Shown here: positions 7,199 through 16,325 of the stretch, one piece after another
Position numbering within the stretch: position 1 is the stretch's first letter
Layout: each line of letters starts with the position of its first letter
Origin: Streptomyces griseus subsp. griseus
GTDB taxonomy: Bacteria; Actinomycetota; Actinomycetes; Streptomycetales; Streptomycetaceae
Reading direction: 5' to 3'
DNA: 64,000 nt
Assembly (NCBI RefSeq): GCF_003610995.1
Contig: NZ_CP032543.1
Location: 2,046,001 to 2,110,000 of the forward strand
Made by a program: the position numbers and the translations under genes
Notes under the pieces: generated by a model
Database searches by the model: none
Seen by the model: the letters and a program-made list of their open reading frames with translations, nothing else
Told to the model about the DNA's origin: nothing

Positions 7199-9910
7199 TC
7201 AGCGGCTGTCGCTCCCGCGTGACTGCGCCGCCGCCCGGCCCGCTTCCAGCCGGGCCACGGGGATGCGGAACGGAGAGCAGGAGACGTAGTCCAGGCCCAC
7301 CTCGTGGAAGAAGTGCACCGATTCCGGGTCGCCGCCGTGCTCGCCGCAGACGCCGAGCTTGAGGTCCGGGCGGGTGGCCCGGCCGGCCTCCACGGCGCTG
7401 CGTACGAGCGCGCCGACGCCGTCCTTGTCGATCGTCTCGAACGGGGAGACCCCGAAGATGCCCTTCTCCAGGTAGGCGGTGAAGAACGAGGCCTCCACGT
7501 CGTCGCGGGAGAAGCCCCACACCGTCTGGGTCAGGTCGTTGGTGCCGAACGAGAAGAACTGGGCGGCCTCGGCGATCTGGCCCGCCGTCAGCGCGGCGCG
7601 CGGCAGTTCGATCATCGTGCCGATGGTCAGCTTCAGGTCGGTGCCGGTGGCGGCCTGGACCTCGGCGATGACCCGGTCGGCCTCCTCGCGGACGATCTCC
7701 AGCTCCTGGACCGTGCCGACGAGCGGGATCATGATCTCGGCGCGCGGGTCGCCCTTGGCGTTCTTGCGCTGGGCGGCCGCCTCGGCGATGGCCCGTACCT
7801 GCATGGCGAAGAGGCCGGGGATGACGAGCCCGAGGCGCACCCCGCGCAGCCCCAGCATCGGATTCTGCTCGTGCAGCTTGTGGACCGCCTGGAGGAGGCG
7901 CAGGTCGTTCTCGTTGGCGTCCTTGCGGGACTCCGCGAGCGCGACGCGCACCGACAGCTCGGTGATGTCGGGCAGGAACTCGTGGAGCGGCGGGTCCAGC
8001 AGCCGGACGGTGACGGGCAGCCCGTCCATCGACTCGAACAACTCGATGAAGTCGGCCTTCTGGAGCGGGAGGAGGGCGGCGAGGGCGTTCTCACGCTCGT
8101 CGTCGGTGTCTGCCAGGATCAGCTTCTCGACCATCTCGCGGCGCTCACCGAGGAACATGTGCTCGGTGCGGCACAGCCCGATGCCCTGGGCGCCGAAGCG
8201 GCGGGCCCGCAGCGCGTCCTCGGCGTTGTCCGCGTTGGCCCGCACCCGCAGCCGGCGCACCCGGTCGGCGTACGCCATGATCCGGTGCACGGCGGCGACC
8301 AGCTCGTCGGCGTCGTCGGCGCCGGCGTGCATCCGGCCCTCGAAGTATTCGACGACCGGCGACGGTACGACGGGTACCTCGCCCAGGTACACCTTGCCGG
8401 TGGAGCCGTCGATCGAGACGAGGTCGCCCTCCTCGATCACCTTGCCGCCCACCGTCATCCGGCGGCGCTTGGTGTCGACCTCCAGGTCCTCGGCGCCGCA
8501 GACACAGGTCTTGCCCATGCCGCGCGCCACGACCGCCGCGTGCGAGGTCTTGCCGCCGCGCGAGGTGAGGATGCCCTCGGCGGCGATCATGCCTTCGAGG
8601 TCGTCGGGGTTGGTCTCACGGCGGATCAGGATGACCTTCTCGCCGGAGCGGGACCACTTGATCGCGGTGTACGAGTCGAAGACGGCCTTGCCGACGGCGG
8701 CACCCGGCGAGGCGGCGATGCCCCGGCCGAGCAGCTCGGTCCTGGCCTCGTCGTCGAAGCGCGGGAACATCAGCTGGGCGAGCTGGGCGCCGTTGACGCG
8801 CTGGAGGGCCTCGGCCTCGTCGATCAGGCCCTGGTCCACGAGCTGGGTGGCGATCCGGAAGGCGGCACCGGCGGTGCGCTTGCCGACCCGGGTCTGGAGC
8901 ATCCAGAGCTGACCGCGCTCGATGGTGAACTCGATGTCGCAGAGATCCTTGTAGTGGTTCTCCAGCGTCTCCATGATGCCCATGAGCTGGTCGTACGACT
9001 TCTTGTCGATCGACTCCAGATCGGCGAGCGGCACCGTGTTGCGGATGCCGGCGACGACGTCCTCGCCCTGCGCGTTCTGGAGGTAGTCGCCGTAGACGCC
9101 CTGGTGGCCGCTGGCCGGGTCGCGGGTGAAGGCGACGCCCGTGCCGGAGTCGGGGCCGAGGTTGCCGAAGACCATCGAACAGACGTTGACGGCCGTGCCG
9201 AGGTCGCCGGGGATGCGCTCCTGGCGGCGGTAGAGCTTGGCGCGGTCGGTGTTCCACGAGTCGAAGACCGCGTTTATGGCCAGGTCCATCTGCTCCCGCG
9301 CGTCCTGCGGGAACTCGCGTCCGGCCTGGTCCTGGACGATCTTCTTGAAGTGCTTGACGAGCTTCTTCAGGTCGGCCGCGGCCAGGTCCGTGTCGACCGT
9401 GACCTTCTTGGCCGCCTTGGCGTCCTCCAGGGCCTCCTCGAAGAGGTCGCCGTCGACCCCCAGGACGGTCTTGCCGAACATCTGGATGAGGCGCCGGTAG
9501 GAGTCCCAGGCGAAGCGCTCGTCGCCGGACTGGGTGGCGAGGCCGGCCACCGAGGCGTCGGAGAGGCCGATGTTGAGGACCGTGTCCATCATGCCGGGCA
9601 TGGAGAACTTGGCGCCGGAGCGGACGGAGACCAGCAGCGGGTCGTCGGCCTGGCCGAGCCGCTTGCCCATCCGCTCCTCCAGCGCGGCGAGGTGCGCACT
9701 CACCTCGTCGCGCAGCGCCTTCGGCGCCTGCCCGCTCTCCAGGTAGACCTTGCATGCCTCGGTGGTGATGGTGAAGCCCGGAGGGACGGGCAACCCGAGG
9801 TTGGTCATCTCGGCGAGGTTGGCACCCTTGCCGCCCAGAAGATCCTTCAGATCCTTGTTGCCCTCGGTGAAGTCGTAGACGAACTTCTGGGGATCTTTGT
9901 TTTCCGACAC
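7199..9910 (-). CDS. ppdK: Pyruvate, phosphate dikinase
   Basis: A 903-residue cytoplasmic enzyme that interconverts pyruvate + ATP + phosphate with PEP + AMP + diphosphate. The N-terminal ATP-grasp part contains GGKGANLAEM near residue 25. The central swivelling domain has the phospho-carrier histidine in GGKTSHAAVVARGMG. The C-terminal PEP/pyruvate TIM barrel ends with LTQTVWGFSRDD and the catalytic cysteine in GVCGEHGGD. Length is normal for bacterial PPDK. The start is GTG at 9910 with GAGGAG about nine bases upstream; longer in-frame starts are not conserved. It is monocistronic and flanked by hairpins. Confidence 0.97.
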   Translation of the reverse strand: MSENKDPQKFVYDFTEGNKDLKDLLGGKGANLAEMTNLGLPVPPGFTITTEACKVYLESGQAPKALRDEVSAHLAALEERMGKRLGQADDPLLVSVRSGAKFSMPGMMDTVLNIGLSDASVAGLATQSGDERFAWDSYRRLIQMFGKTVLGVDGDLFEEALEDAKAAKKVTVDTDLAAADLKKLVKHFKKIVQDQAGREFPQDAREQMDLAINAVFDSWNTDRAKLYRRQERIPGDLGTAVNVCSMVFGNLGPDSGTGVAFTRDPASGHQGVYGDYLQNAQGEDVVAGIRNTVPLADLESIDKKSYDQLMGIMETLENHYKDLCDIEFTIERGQLWMLQTRVGKRTAGAAFRIATQLVDQGLIDEAEALQRVNGAQLAQLMFPRFDDEARTELLGRGIAASPGAAVGKAVFDSYTAIKWSRSGEKVILIRRETNPDDLEGMIAAEGILTSRGGKTSHAAVVARGMGKTCVCGAEDLEVDTKRRRMTVGGKVIEEGDLVSIDGSTGKVYLGEVPVVPSPVVEYFEGRMHAGADDADELVAAVHRIMAYADRVRRLRVRANADNAEDALRARRFGAQGIGLCRTEHMFLGERREMVEKLILADTDDERENALAALLPLQKADFIELFESMDGLPVTVRLLDPPLHEFLPDITELSVRVALAESRKDANENDLRLLQAVHKLHEQNPMLGLRGVRLGLVIPGLFAMQVRAIAEAAAQRKNAKGDPRAEIMIPLVGTVQELEIVREEADRVIAEVQAATGTDLKLTIGTMIELPRAALTAGQIAEAAQFFSFGTNDLTQTVWGFSRDDVEASFFTAYLEKGIFGVSPFETIDKDGVGALVRSAVEAGRATRPDLKLGVCGEHGGDPESVHFFHEVGLDYVSCSPFRIPVARLEAGRAAAQSRGSDSR

Positions 9911-10291
9911 GGGTCTCGACTCCTCGAGGACGCGGTGGCTGCCCTGACGGCCAGGAACATACCCAGATCGAAGGTGTATGGGTACGTCCACTTGGTCGTC
10001 ATACGGCCGCAACCACCCATCCGCCAGCGGATCCAAAGAGACTCGCCGACGGGCAGGCTCTGGCCCTCCGTTCAGCTCCTGAAGGCGGCATGGTCATTCC
10101 TTGACCCTCAGCTCTCATCTGAGCGCATCACCCCGCACCTGAGTACACTTCTCGAAGGCTGTCACGTGGCACTGAGTGCCAGGCCTTCCAGAAGTGCAGC
10201 CACCGCCATATCGCTCATCTGAGCGCACCCCCGATCAAGGGTGGCGCGAATCACGCTGGTTTCGGAGCCTGGATTTCAGGATTCGGACGGC
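9911..10291. other. Intergenic region upstream of ppdK
   Basis: These 381 bases carry the ppdK leader and the 3' flank of the HAD gene. No coding frame is supported. The notable content is a 14-base direct repeat spaced exactly 100 bases (listed separately) and the small dyad TGGCACT-G-AGTGCCA around 10167-10181. Confidence 0.45.
10114..10227. repeat. Pair of CTCATCTGAGCGCA direct repeats
   Basis: CTCATCTGAGCGCA occurs at 10114-10127 and again at 10214-10227. Each copy has a CTCA-TC-TGAG dyad core, extended to 5-base arms in the second copy. They lie 200-320 bases upstream of the ppdK start and may be operators for an unknown regulator, or simply a duplication. Confidence 0.4.
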
Positions 10292-10987
10292 TCAGGGACG
10301 TCGCAGGCACTCCCTCAGCACCCCGAGGTCCACCTCCTCCAGGCTACGGGCGAATGTCCGGCCCCGCCCCGGGGCGACCGGGAGCAGCGACGGCACCACC
10401 AGGACCGAGCACCCGGCGGCATCGGCGGACGCGGTGCCGTCCGGGGAGTCCTCCACCGCCACACAGGCGGCGGGGTCGGCCGCGAACCGCTCGGCCGCCG
10501 CCCGGTAGGGATCGGGATGTGGCTTGGTCCGTACGGTGTCGTCGGCCGACAGTGTGAAGGCGAAGTCCACCCCGGCCAGCGACCCGGCCACCACCGCGTC
10601 CACCACACTCCTGGGCGAGGCGCTGACCAGGGCGAACGGCACCCCGGCGCCTTCGAGGGAGGCGAGCAGGGCGGCGGCTCCAGGGCGCAGCGGGGCGCCC
10701 GCGTCGACCTTCCGGAAGAAGGAGTCGGTCAGCTCGGCAGCCGTACGGGCCAGTGCGGAGGCCCGGTCGTCCGGAGCGCCGGGGAGGGTCGAGGCGTCGC
10801 CCCCGGTCACCTCGATCAGATGAGCGGCGGTGTCGGCGACGGCCCGGCCGACGACCTCCGGGGCGTCCGCGTCGCTCAGCCGGTGGCCGAGCCCGGCCGC
10901 GACCTCGCGGGCCGTCTCCCACCAGAGCACCTCGGTGTCGACGAGGGTGCCGTCCATGTCGAAGAGGACGGCGGAGGGGGCGCTCAC
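10292..10987 (-). CDS. HAD family hydrolase (phosphatase or phosphomutase-like)
   Basis: A 231-residue haloacid dehalogenase superfamily protein. Motif I is FDMDGTLVDTE with both aspartates, motif II the serine in LVSASPRS, motif III the lysine in RTKPHPDPY and motif IV VEDSPDGTASA. The helical cap between motifs I and II is of the beta-phosphoglucomutase/phosphoglycolate type. Its GTG start at 10987 overlaps the stop of the ABC ATPase gene by four bases (GTGA), so it is the last cistron of the importer operon and probably dephosphorylates the imported compound or its product. The substrate is unknown. Confidence 0.9.
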   Translation of the reverse strand: MSAPSAVLFDMDGTLVDTEVLWWETAREVAAGLGHRLSDADAPEVVGRAVADTAAHLIEVTGGDASTLPGAPDDRASALARTAAELTDSFFRKVDAGAPLRPGAAALLASLEGAGVPFALVSASPRSVVDAVVAGSLAGVDFAFTLSADDTVRTKPHPDPYRAAAERFAADPAACVAVEDSPDGTASADAAGCSVLVVPSLLPVAPGRGRTFARSLEEVDLGVLRECLRRP

Positions 10988-12150
10988 GCCTCCGCCCGGT
11001 GGTCGGCGGCGTTGGCGGCATCGGGTGCCGTCATCTCCCGTACGGGCACGACCAGCACCGGGCGGCGGACCGGGGTGACCCGGGCCCGTACCCCGGGAGC
11101 CAGCTCCGTGGCGTCCCGCGACGGCAGGTCGGCCTTGACCGAGGCGCCGTCCGGCAGGTCGAGGAGGACCCGGGTGACCGAGCCGAGGAAGGAGGCGGAG
11201 ACGACCGTGGCCGTGCCGTCCGCGTCGGCGCTGGCAGCGATGCTCTCGGGCCGGATGAGGACGTCGACCGGGCCCCGGCCCGCCGGGATGTCCCCGTCGA
11301 CCGGGAGCGAGGCGCCCGCGACGACCACCGAACCGTCGCCGGTCAGCTGCCCCGGCACCCGGTTCATGGTGCCGACGAACTCGGCGACGAACGGGGTCGC
11401 GGGTCGCTCGTACAGCTCGGCCGGGGGCGCGCACTGCTCCAGGCGGCCCGCGTTGAGGACGGCGACCCGGTCGGCCATGGAGAGGGCCTCCTCCTGGTCG
11501 TGGGTGACGAAGATCGTGGTGATCCCGAGCGCCAGCTGGAGGCGGCGGATCTCCTCGCGCAGCGTCAGCCGGACCTTGGCATCGAGTGCCGAGAGCGGCT
11601 CGTCCAGGAGCAGGACCCGGGGGCGCAGCGCCAGCGCGCGGGCCAGGGCCACGCGCTGCTGCTGGCCGCCGGACATCTGGTGCGGGTAGCGGTCGCCGTG
11701 GGCGGGCAGTCCGACCAGTTCGAGCAGTTCGTCGGCCGAGGCGTGCCGCTCGGCGGTGGCCACGCCCTTCATCCGGGGGCCGAAGGCGACGTTGTCGCGG
11801 GCGTTGAGGTGCGGGAAGAGGCTGTAGGACTGGAAGACCATTCCGGCGTCACGCCGGTTGGCGGGGACCGGGGTGATGTCCTCGCCGTCGACCAGGACCT
11901 CGCCGGAGTCGGGCTGCTCGAACCCGGCGAGGACCCGCAGCGCGGTGGTCTTGCCGCAGCCGGAGGGGCCGAGGAGGGCGAGGAGCTCGCCCGGTTCGGC
12001 GGTGAGGTCGAGGCCGTCGAGGGCCACGGTGGGGCCGAAGGCCCGGCGCAGGGAGCGGAACTCCACCCGGGCTCCGGTGGCGGCCCGTCCTCCTGGCGCG
12101 GCGGCTTCGGCCGGCTCGGGACGTGGGGCGGCGGTGGGCAGGGCTGACAT
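10984..12150 (-). CDS. ABC importer ATP-binding protein
   Basis: The 388-residue ATPase of a binding-protein-dependent importer of the PotA/FbpC/PhnT type. Walker A is GPSGCGKTT, the signature MSGGQQQR, Walker B LLLDEPLSALD, and the switch histidine is in VTHDQEEA. A C-terminal TOBE-like regulatory domain follows (about 270-370). The gene starts six bases after the stop of the permease gene and overlaps the HAD gene by four bases. Relatives transport iron(III), polyamines or 2-aminoethylphosphonate; nothing here decides between them. Confidence 0.93.
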   Translation of the reverse strand: MSALPTAAPRPEPAEAAAPGGRAATGARVEFRSLRRAFGPTVALDGLDLTAEPGELLALLGPSGCGKTTALRVLAGFEQPDSGEVLVDGEDITPVPANRRDAGMVFQSYSLFPHLNARDNVAFGPRMKGVATAERHASADELLELVGLPAHGDRYPHQMSGGQQQRVALARALALRPRVLLLDEPLSALDAKVRLTLREEIRRLQLALGITTIFVTHDQEEALSMADRVAVLNAGRLEQCAPPAELYERPATPFVAEFVGTMNRVPGQLTGDGSVVVAGASLPVDGDIPAGRGPVDVLIRPESIAASADADGTATVVSASFLGSVTRVLLDLPDGASVKADLPSRDATELAPGVRARVTPVRRPVLVVPVREMTAPDAANAADHRAEA

Positions 12151-12156
12151 GGGCGG

Positions 12157-13140
12157 CTACTCCTTGCCGGGTACGGAGGTGGGGGCGGCGGCCGGGACGT
12201 TGGTGGTGGCTCCGGCCCCGGGCCCGACGGTGGCGGGCACCACGGTGGCGGGTCCGGCGGCGGCCGGGATCGCGGTGGCCGAGGCGGAGGACCCGGTTCC
12301 GGCGCGCGAGAGGACGAGCAGCAGGGCCCAGGTGATGAGCAGGGAGAGCAGCGAGACGGCGACCGACATCCGGGCCTCGGCGCCGGAGACGGTGACGATC
12401 CAGACTGCGAAGGGCCGGAAGCCCAGCAGCGAGGCGACGGTGTACTCCCCGAGCACCAGCGCCAGGGTGAGGAAGGAGGCCCCGGCGAGCGAGGAGCGCA
12501 GGTTGGGCAGGATGACGCTCACGATCACCTGGAACCGGCTCGCCCCGCAGTTCCGGGCCGCCTCCACCAGCGTGGGTACGTCGACGGCGCGCAGCCCGGC
12601 GTCCAGCGAGCGGTGCACGAACGGCAGCGCCAGCACGGTGTAGGCGAGGACCAGCACCACCGGGAACGACTCGTTCTGCACGGCGAGGAAGGTCTGGTAG
12701 AGCGGGGTGCGCGAGAAGTGGTCGGGCCCCCAGCGCAGCACGGTGGCGATGCCGGTGACCAGGGCGATCGGTGGCACCACCAGCGGCATCATGCAGACGA
12801 TCTCGACGACGGCCCGCAGCCGGGGCGGCCCGAGCCGCACCGCGACGAGCGCGGGGACCACGAGCAGCAGGGCGAGCGCGATGGTGGCGGCGGCGAGGGA
12901 GAGCGAGAGGAACAGGCTCTCGGTGAATCCGTCGGCCGACAGGATGCCGCTGTACGCCTCGAAGGTGAGGCCCTGGTTCGGCACGTGGACCGTGAAGACG
13001 AACGAGGAGAGCAACGGGGTGACGAAGTAGAGCCCGGCGACGGCCAGGACAGCACCGCGCCAGTAGCGCGGGCGCGGACGGCGGGCCGCCTTCACCGGGG
13101 CGGCGGCCTCAGGGCGCGCGGTGGTTGTCAGTGCAGCCAT
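12157..13140 (-). CDS. ABC importer permease (second)
   Basis: A 327-residue inner-membrane permease with about six helices. The EAA loop that contacts the ATPase reads EAARNCGASRFQVIVSVILP (about residues 208-227). The last 40 residues are an unusual Ala/Pro/Thr/Val-rich hydrophilic tail, probably cytoplasmic and not conserved. Its ATG at 13140 lies inside the end of the preceding permease gene (13-base overlap), so translation is coupled. The two permeases form a heterodimer. Confidence 0.9.
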   Translation of the reverse strand: MAALTTTARPEAAAPVKAARRPRPRYWRGAVLAVAGLYFVTPLLSSFVFTVHVPNQGLTFEAYSGILSADGFTESLFLSLSLAAATIALALLLVVPALVAVRLGPPRLRAVVEIVCMMPLVVPPIALVTGIATVLRWGPDHFSRTPLYQTFLAVQNESFPVVLVLAYTVLALPFVHRSLDAGLRAVDVPTLVEAARNCGASRFQVIVSVILPNLRSSLAGASFLTLALVLGEYTVASLLGFRPFAVWIVTVSGAEARMSVAVSLLSLLITWALLLVLSRAGTGSSASATAIPAAAGPATVVPATVGPGAGATTNVPAAAPTSVPGKE

Positions 13141-14045
13141 CGGGAGCTCCGTCGCTGGAGGGGCAGATAGACCGCCATCACCAGTCCGGCGATCACGATC
13201 ATGTCGAGGCTCAGCGCCAGCGCCACGTTCTCCTGGCCGACCAGGACGTTCCCGGAGAGCGCGTCGGCGATCTTCAGGGTGACCAGCGGTACGGAGCCGC
13301 CGACGAGGGCGGCGGCCGTGGCGTGCGCGGCGAAGGCGCTGCCGAAGAGGAGGACGAACCCGCCGAGCAGCGAGGGCGCGAGCACCGGCAGTCCGACGTA
13401 TCGCCAGAACTGCCAGGCGGTGGCGCCGTTGTTGCGGGCGGCCTCGCGCCACTGGGGGCGCAGTCCGTCCAGCGCCGGGACGACGACGATCACCATGAGC
13501 GGGATGAGGAAGTAGAGGTAGATGACGGTGAGGCCGGTGAAGGAGTAGAGGTTCCAGCCGAGCGCGTCCAGGTGGCCGAGCTGCGTGACCACACCGGAGA
13601 TGCCGAGGGTGGCGACGAAGGCGAAGGCCAGCGGGATGCCGCCGAAGTTGGCGAGCACGCCGGAGGCGGTGAGCACGGCCCCGCGCAGCGAGCCTCGCCG
13701 GGAGGTGACGACGGCCTGGGCGATCAGCACCCCGAAGACGGTGGCGATGGCGGCGGTGAGCGCGGAGAGCTGGACACTGCCGGTGAGCGAGGTGAGGTAG
13801 GGCCCCTGGAGCGAGCGCGTCAGGTGCTCGCCGGTGAACTCGGTGGTGCCGGCGACCGGGTCGGTACGGGTGACGGCTCCGTACAGCAGGGCCCCGGCGG
13901 GCAGTCCGAAGCAGAGTCCGGCGAAGACGAGCAGCGGGAGGGCCCCGAGCCAGGCGCGGGGCGGCCGGCGGCGGCGCGTACGGCCGCCGGCCTTCACAGC
14001 GGCCGCCCCGGGTCCCGGGGCGGCGGTCGGGTGGGAGGAGGTCAT
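13128..14045 (-). CDS. ABC importer permease (first)
   Basis: A 305-residue permease with a basic N-terminus and about six transmembrane helices. Its coupling loop is EAARNNGATAWQFWRYVGLP (about residues 195-214). Its start codon shares one base with the stop of the binding-protein gene (TGATG at 14043-14047), so the two are translationally coupled. It pairs with the second permease. Confidence 0.9.
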   Translation of the reverse strand: MTSSHPTAAPGPGAAAVKAGGRTRRRRPPRAWLGALPLLVFAGLCFGLPAGALLYGAVTRTDPVAGTTEFTGEHLTRSLQGPYLTSLTGSVQLSALTAAIATVFGVLIAQAVVTSRRGSLRGAVLTASGVLANFGGIPLAFAFVATLGISGVVTQLGHLDALGWNLYSFTGLTVIYLYFLIPLMVIVVVPALDGLRPQWREAARNNGATAWQFWRYVGLPVLAPSLLGGFVLLFGSAFAAHATAAALVGGSVPLVTLKIADALSGNVLVGQENVALALSLDMIVIAGLVMAVYLPLQRRSSRWLH

Positions 14046-15223
14046 CAGGAGACGGCCTTGTCCCAGTTCTCGGAGAGCGTGGCGTTGGCCTTGTCGAGCT
14101 CCTCGGAGGAGGGGAAGGACGGGGTGCCCTCGACCTCGGGGAGCTTGGTGACGAAGGTCTTGTCGACCGTGCCGTCCTCGGTCATGGCGGGCAGCAGCAC
14201 CGGGCGGGCGTACCCCTTCAGCCAGAGGTTCTGGCCCTCGGCGCTGTACAGGTACTCCATCCACAGGCGGGCGGCCGCCGGGTGCGGGGCGTCCTTGTTG
14301 ATGGCCTGCGAGTAGAACTGGGCGTAGACGCCGTCGCTCGGCACGGAGACCTTCCAGTCGACGCCCTTGCCCTTGAACTGGTCGGCGTACCCGGCGTTCA
14401 GGTAGTCCCAGTCGATGCTGATCGGCGTCTCGCCCTTCTCGACGGTCGCCGGGGTGGACTCGACGGGGATGAAGTTGCCGCTCTTCTTCAGCTTGCCGAA
14501 GAAGTCGATGCCGGGCTGGATGTCCCCGAACGAGCCCTTGTTGGCCAGGGACGCCGCGTACACGCCGCCGAACGCGGAGCCGGACTTGGTCGGGTTGCCG
14601 TTGAGGGCGACCTTGCCCTTGTACTCGGGCTTCAGGAGGTCCGCGAAGGTCTCGGGGCAGGTCGTGATGCGGGCGGCGTCGCAGCCGATGGAGACGTAGC
14701 CGCCGTAGTCGTTGTACCAGCGGCCGTCCGCGTCCTTCTGGCTGTCGGGGATCTTGTCCCAGGCGGTGACCTTGTACGGGGCGAAGAGGTTCTCGGCGGC
14801 GCCGCTGCGGGCGAAGGCGATGCCGAGGTCGAGGACGTCGGGGGCGCGCTTCTGGCCCTTGCGGGACTTGACGGCGGCTATCTCGTCGGAGCTGGAGCCG
14901 TCCGGGTTCTCGCTCTTGATCTTGACCTTGTACTTGGCCTGGAAGCTCTTGATGATCTCGCCGTAGTTCGCCCAGTCCGGCGGCAGGGCGATCACGTTGA
15001 GCTCGCCCTCCTTCTCGGCGGCGGCGACCAGCTTCTCCATCCCGCCGAAGTCGGCGGCCGAGGCGGCCTCGGTGGACTTCACCCCGTTCGCGCCGGTCTC
15101 GACCTTCTCGTCGGGTGCGGCGCCGCAGGCGGTGAGGGCGGTGAGGGCGGCGGTGGAGAGGGCGAGGGCGGCAACGGCACGGCTGTTGGCACGGATACGG
15201 GGACGGGGACGGGCTCTGCGCAC
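14045..15223 (-). CDS. ABC importer substrate-binding lipoprotein
   Basis: A 392-residue extracellular solute-binding protein tethered as a lipoprotein. The signal has a very arginine-rich start, a hydrophobic stretch and a lipobox ending LTAC-G near residue 32. The mature protein is of the iron/polyamine/aminoethylphosphonate binding type (EGELNVIALPPDWANYGEIIKSF at the first lobe, ISIDWDYLNAG, YLYSAEGQNLWLKGYARP near the end). GTG at 15223 is preferred because GGGAG precedes it and it begins a normal signal peptide. It is the first gene of a five-gene operon (binding protein, two permeases, ATPase, HAD phosphatase) divergent from a GntR regulator. Confidence 0.9.
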   Translation of the reverse strand: MRRARPRPRIRANSRAVAALALSTAALTALTACGAAPDEKVETGANGVKSTEAASAADFGGMEKLVAAAEKEGELNVIALPPDWANYGEIIKSFQAKYKVKIKSENPDGSSSDEIAAVKSRKGQKRAPDVLDLGIAFARSGAAENLFAPYKVTAWDKIPDSQKDADGRWYNDYGGYVSIGCDAARITTCPETFADLLKPEYKGKVALNGNPTKSGSAFGGVYAASLANKGSFGDIQPGIDFFGKLKKSGNFIPVESTPATVEKGETPISIDWDYLNAGYADQFKGKGVDWKVSVPSDGVYAQFYSQAINKDAPHPAAARLWMEYLYSAEGQNLWLKGYARPVLLPAMTEDGTVDKTFVTKLPEVEGTPSFPSSEELDKANATLSENWDKAVS

Positions 15224-15256
15224 GGTAGGTCTCCCAGAAGCGAAGCGTGAGGGCCA

Positions 15257-15270
15257 CTTGTTCATACAAG
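15257..15270. promoter_or_regulatory. Candidate GntR operator
   Basis: CTTGTTCATACAAG is a dyad with 5-base arms whose core GT-N4-AC fits the GntR family operator pattern. It sits 34 bases upstream of the binding-protein start in the divergent region shared with the GntR/HutC gene. The assignment is inferred from position and motif. Confidence 0.5.
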
Positions 15271-15490
15271 CTGGCATCAGTTCGCCCGGGCCGGGTGTCC
15301 GGGAAGTTAACGTCCCGTGTCCACCGCCGCAAGAGAGCAGGAAGAGGAACCCCCACTATCCAGGGGTTCTGGTAGATAACGACCTCGCATCGAAACGTGT
15401 CGCGACGACGCTAGAGTGAGCGGCAGGACCGTCACCGAAGAGCGGACCTGTACACAGCGCATCCCGCGCATGGACAGCTGAGGGGGACGT

Positions 15491-16246
15491 GTGGGCGCTA
15501 CGCGCTACCGGGAGATCGCCGAGTCGCTGCGGCACGCCATCCGCACCGGCACCTACCCGCTCGGCTCCCGGCTGCCGTCGGAGAGCGACCTCTCCGCCCG
15601 CTGGAAGGTCTCCCGCGGCACGGTCCGCCAGGCGGTGGCGCTGCTGGCCTCCGAGGGGCTGATCGGCTCCCGCCAGGGGGCGCGCCGGGTCGTGCTGCGC
15701 CAGGAGCGCCGCCAGAGCTTCCAGCAGCTCAACAGCTTCGCGCAGTGGGCGCGGGCGATGGGGTGCGAGGTGGCCAGCCACATCCTGACCCGCACGGTGC
15801 GGGCCGCCACCGACGAGGAGGCCGGGCGTCTGGACGCGGAGCCGGGCAGCGACGTCCTGTACGTCCTGCGGCTGCGGTGGCTGGACGGGGAGCCGGTGAT
15901 GGTGGAGCGGACGGTGTACGCGGACTGGGTGGCCCCGGCCGTCCTGGAGCTGCCGGAGGACTGCGTCTCGATCATGGACAGCATCGCGGAACGGGCGGAC
16001 ATCGTCGCGCACCACGGCGAGCACCTGATCGACGCGGTCGCGGCGGGCAGCGAGGACGCGCGCCTGCTCCGGGTCCGCCGGGCCAGCCCGCTGCTGCGCC
16101 AGCGACACCTGACGTGCACGGCGGCGGGCCGGGCCATCGAGTGGACGGACGACCGCTACCGGGCGGGCAGCGTGGTCTTCAACGTGATGAACTCCGCGGG
16201 CGCGGCCCCGCTGGAGCGGCGGGCGGGGCCGGACGTGCGGAGCTGA
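15491..16246 (+). CDS. GntR/HutC family transcriptional regulator
   Basis: A 251-residue one-component regulator. The N-terminal winged helix has LPSESDLSARWKVSRGTVRQ and LLASEGLI (about residues 28-60); residues 80-240 form a UTRA effector domain (VASHILTRTVRAA, ERTVYADWV, IEWTDDRYRAGSVVF). It is divergent from the importer operon and almost certainly represses it until a small molecule, perhaps a phosphorylated form of the transported compound, binds UTRA. GTG at 15491 is preceded by an AGGGGGA sequence. Confidence 0.92.
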   Translation: MGATRYREIAESLRHAIRTGTYPLGSRLPSESDLSARWKVSRGTVRQAVALLASEGLIGSRQGARRVVLRQERRQSFQQLNSFAQWARAMGCEVASHILTRTVRAATDEEAGRLDAEPGSDVLYVLRLRWLDGEPVMVERTVYADWVAPAVLELPEDCVSIMDSIAERADIVAHHGEHLIDAVAAGSEDARLLRVRRASPLLRQRHLTCTAAGRAIEWTDDRYRAGSVVFNVMNSAGAAPLERRAGPDVRS

Positions 16247-16249
16247 CGG

Positions 16250-16325
16250 GCTTCGGGGCGCTCAGCCGCCGGAGGTGACCAGCAGCCGACAGCTTCGGGG
16301 CGCTCAGCCGCCGGAGGTGTCCAGC
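16250..16325. repeat. Direct repeat (period 42) duplicating the dusB 3' end
   Basis: A 28-base perfect repeat occurs at 16250-16277 and 16292-16319, and the match continues with one mismatch for six more bases. The right copy contains the dusB stop codon; the left copy lies in the gap after the GntR gene. The 42-base period is a multiple of three. This looks like a tandem duplication of the dusB 3' end. Confidence 0.8.

Noticed and set aside
7304..10222. A 972-codon open frame antisense to ppdK
   Set aside because: It is the mirror of a highly biased GC-rich gene; no domain, and composition is the complement of ppdK codons.
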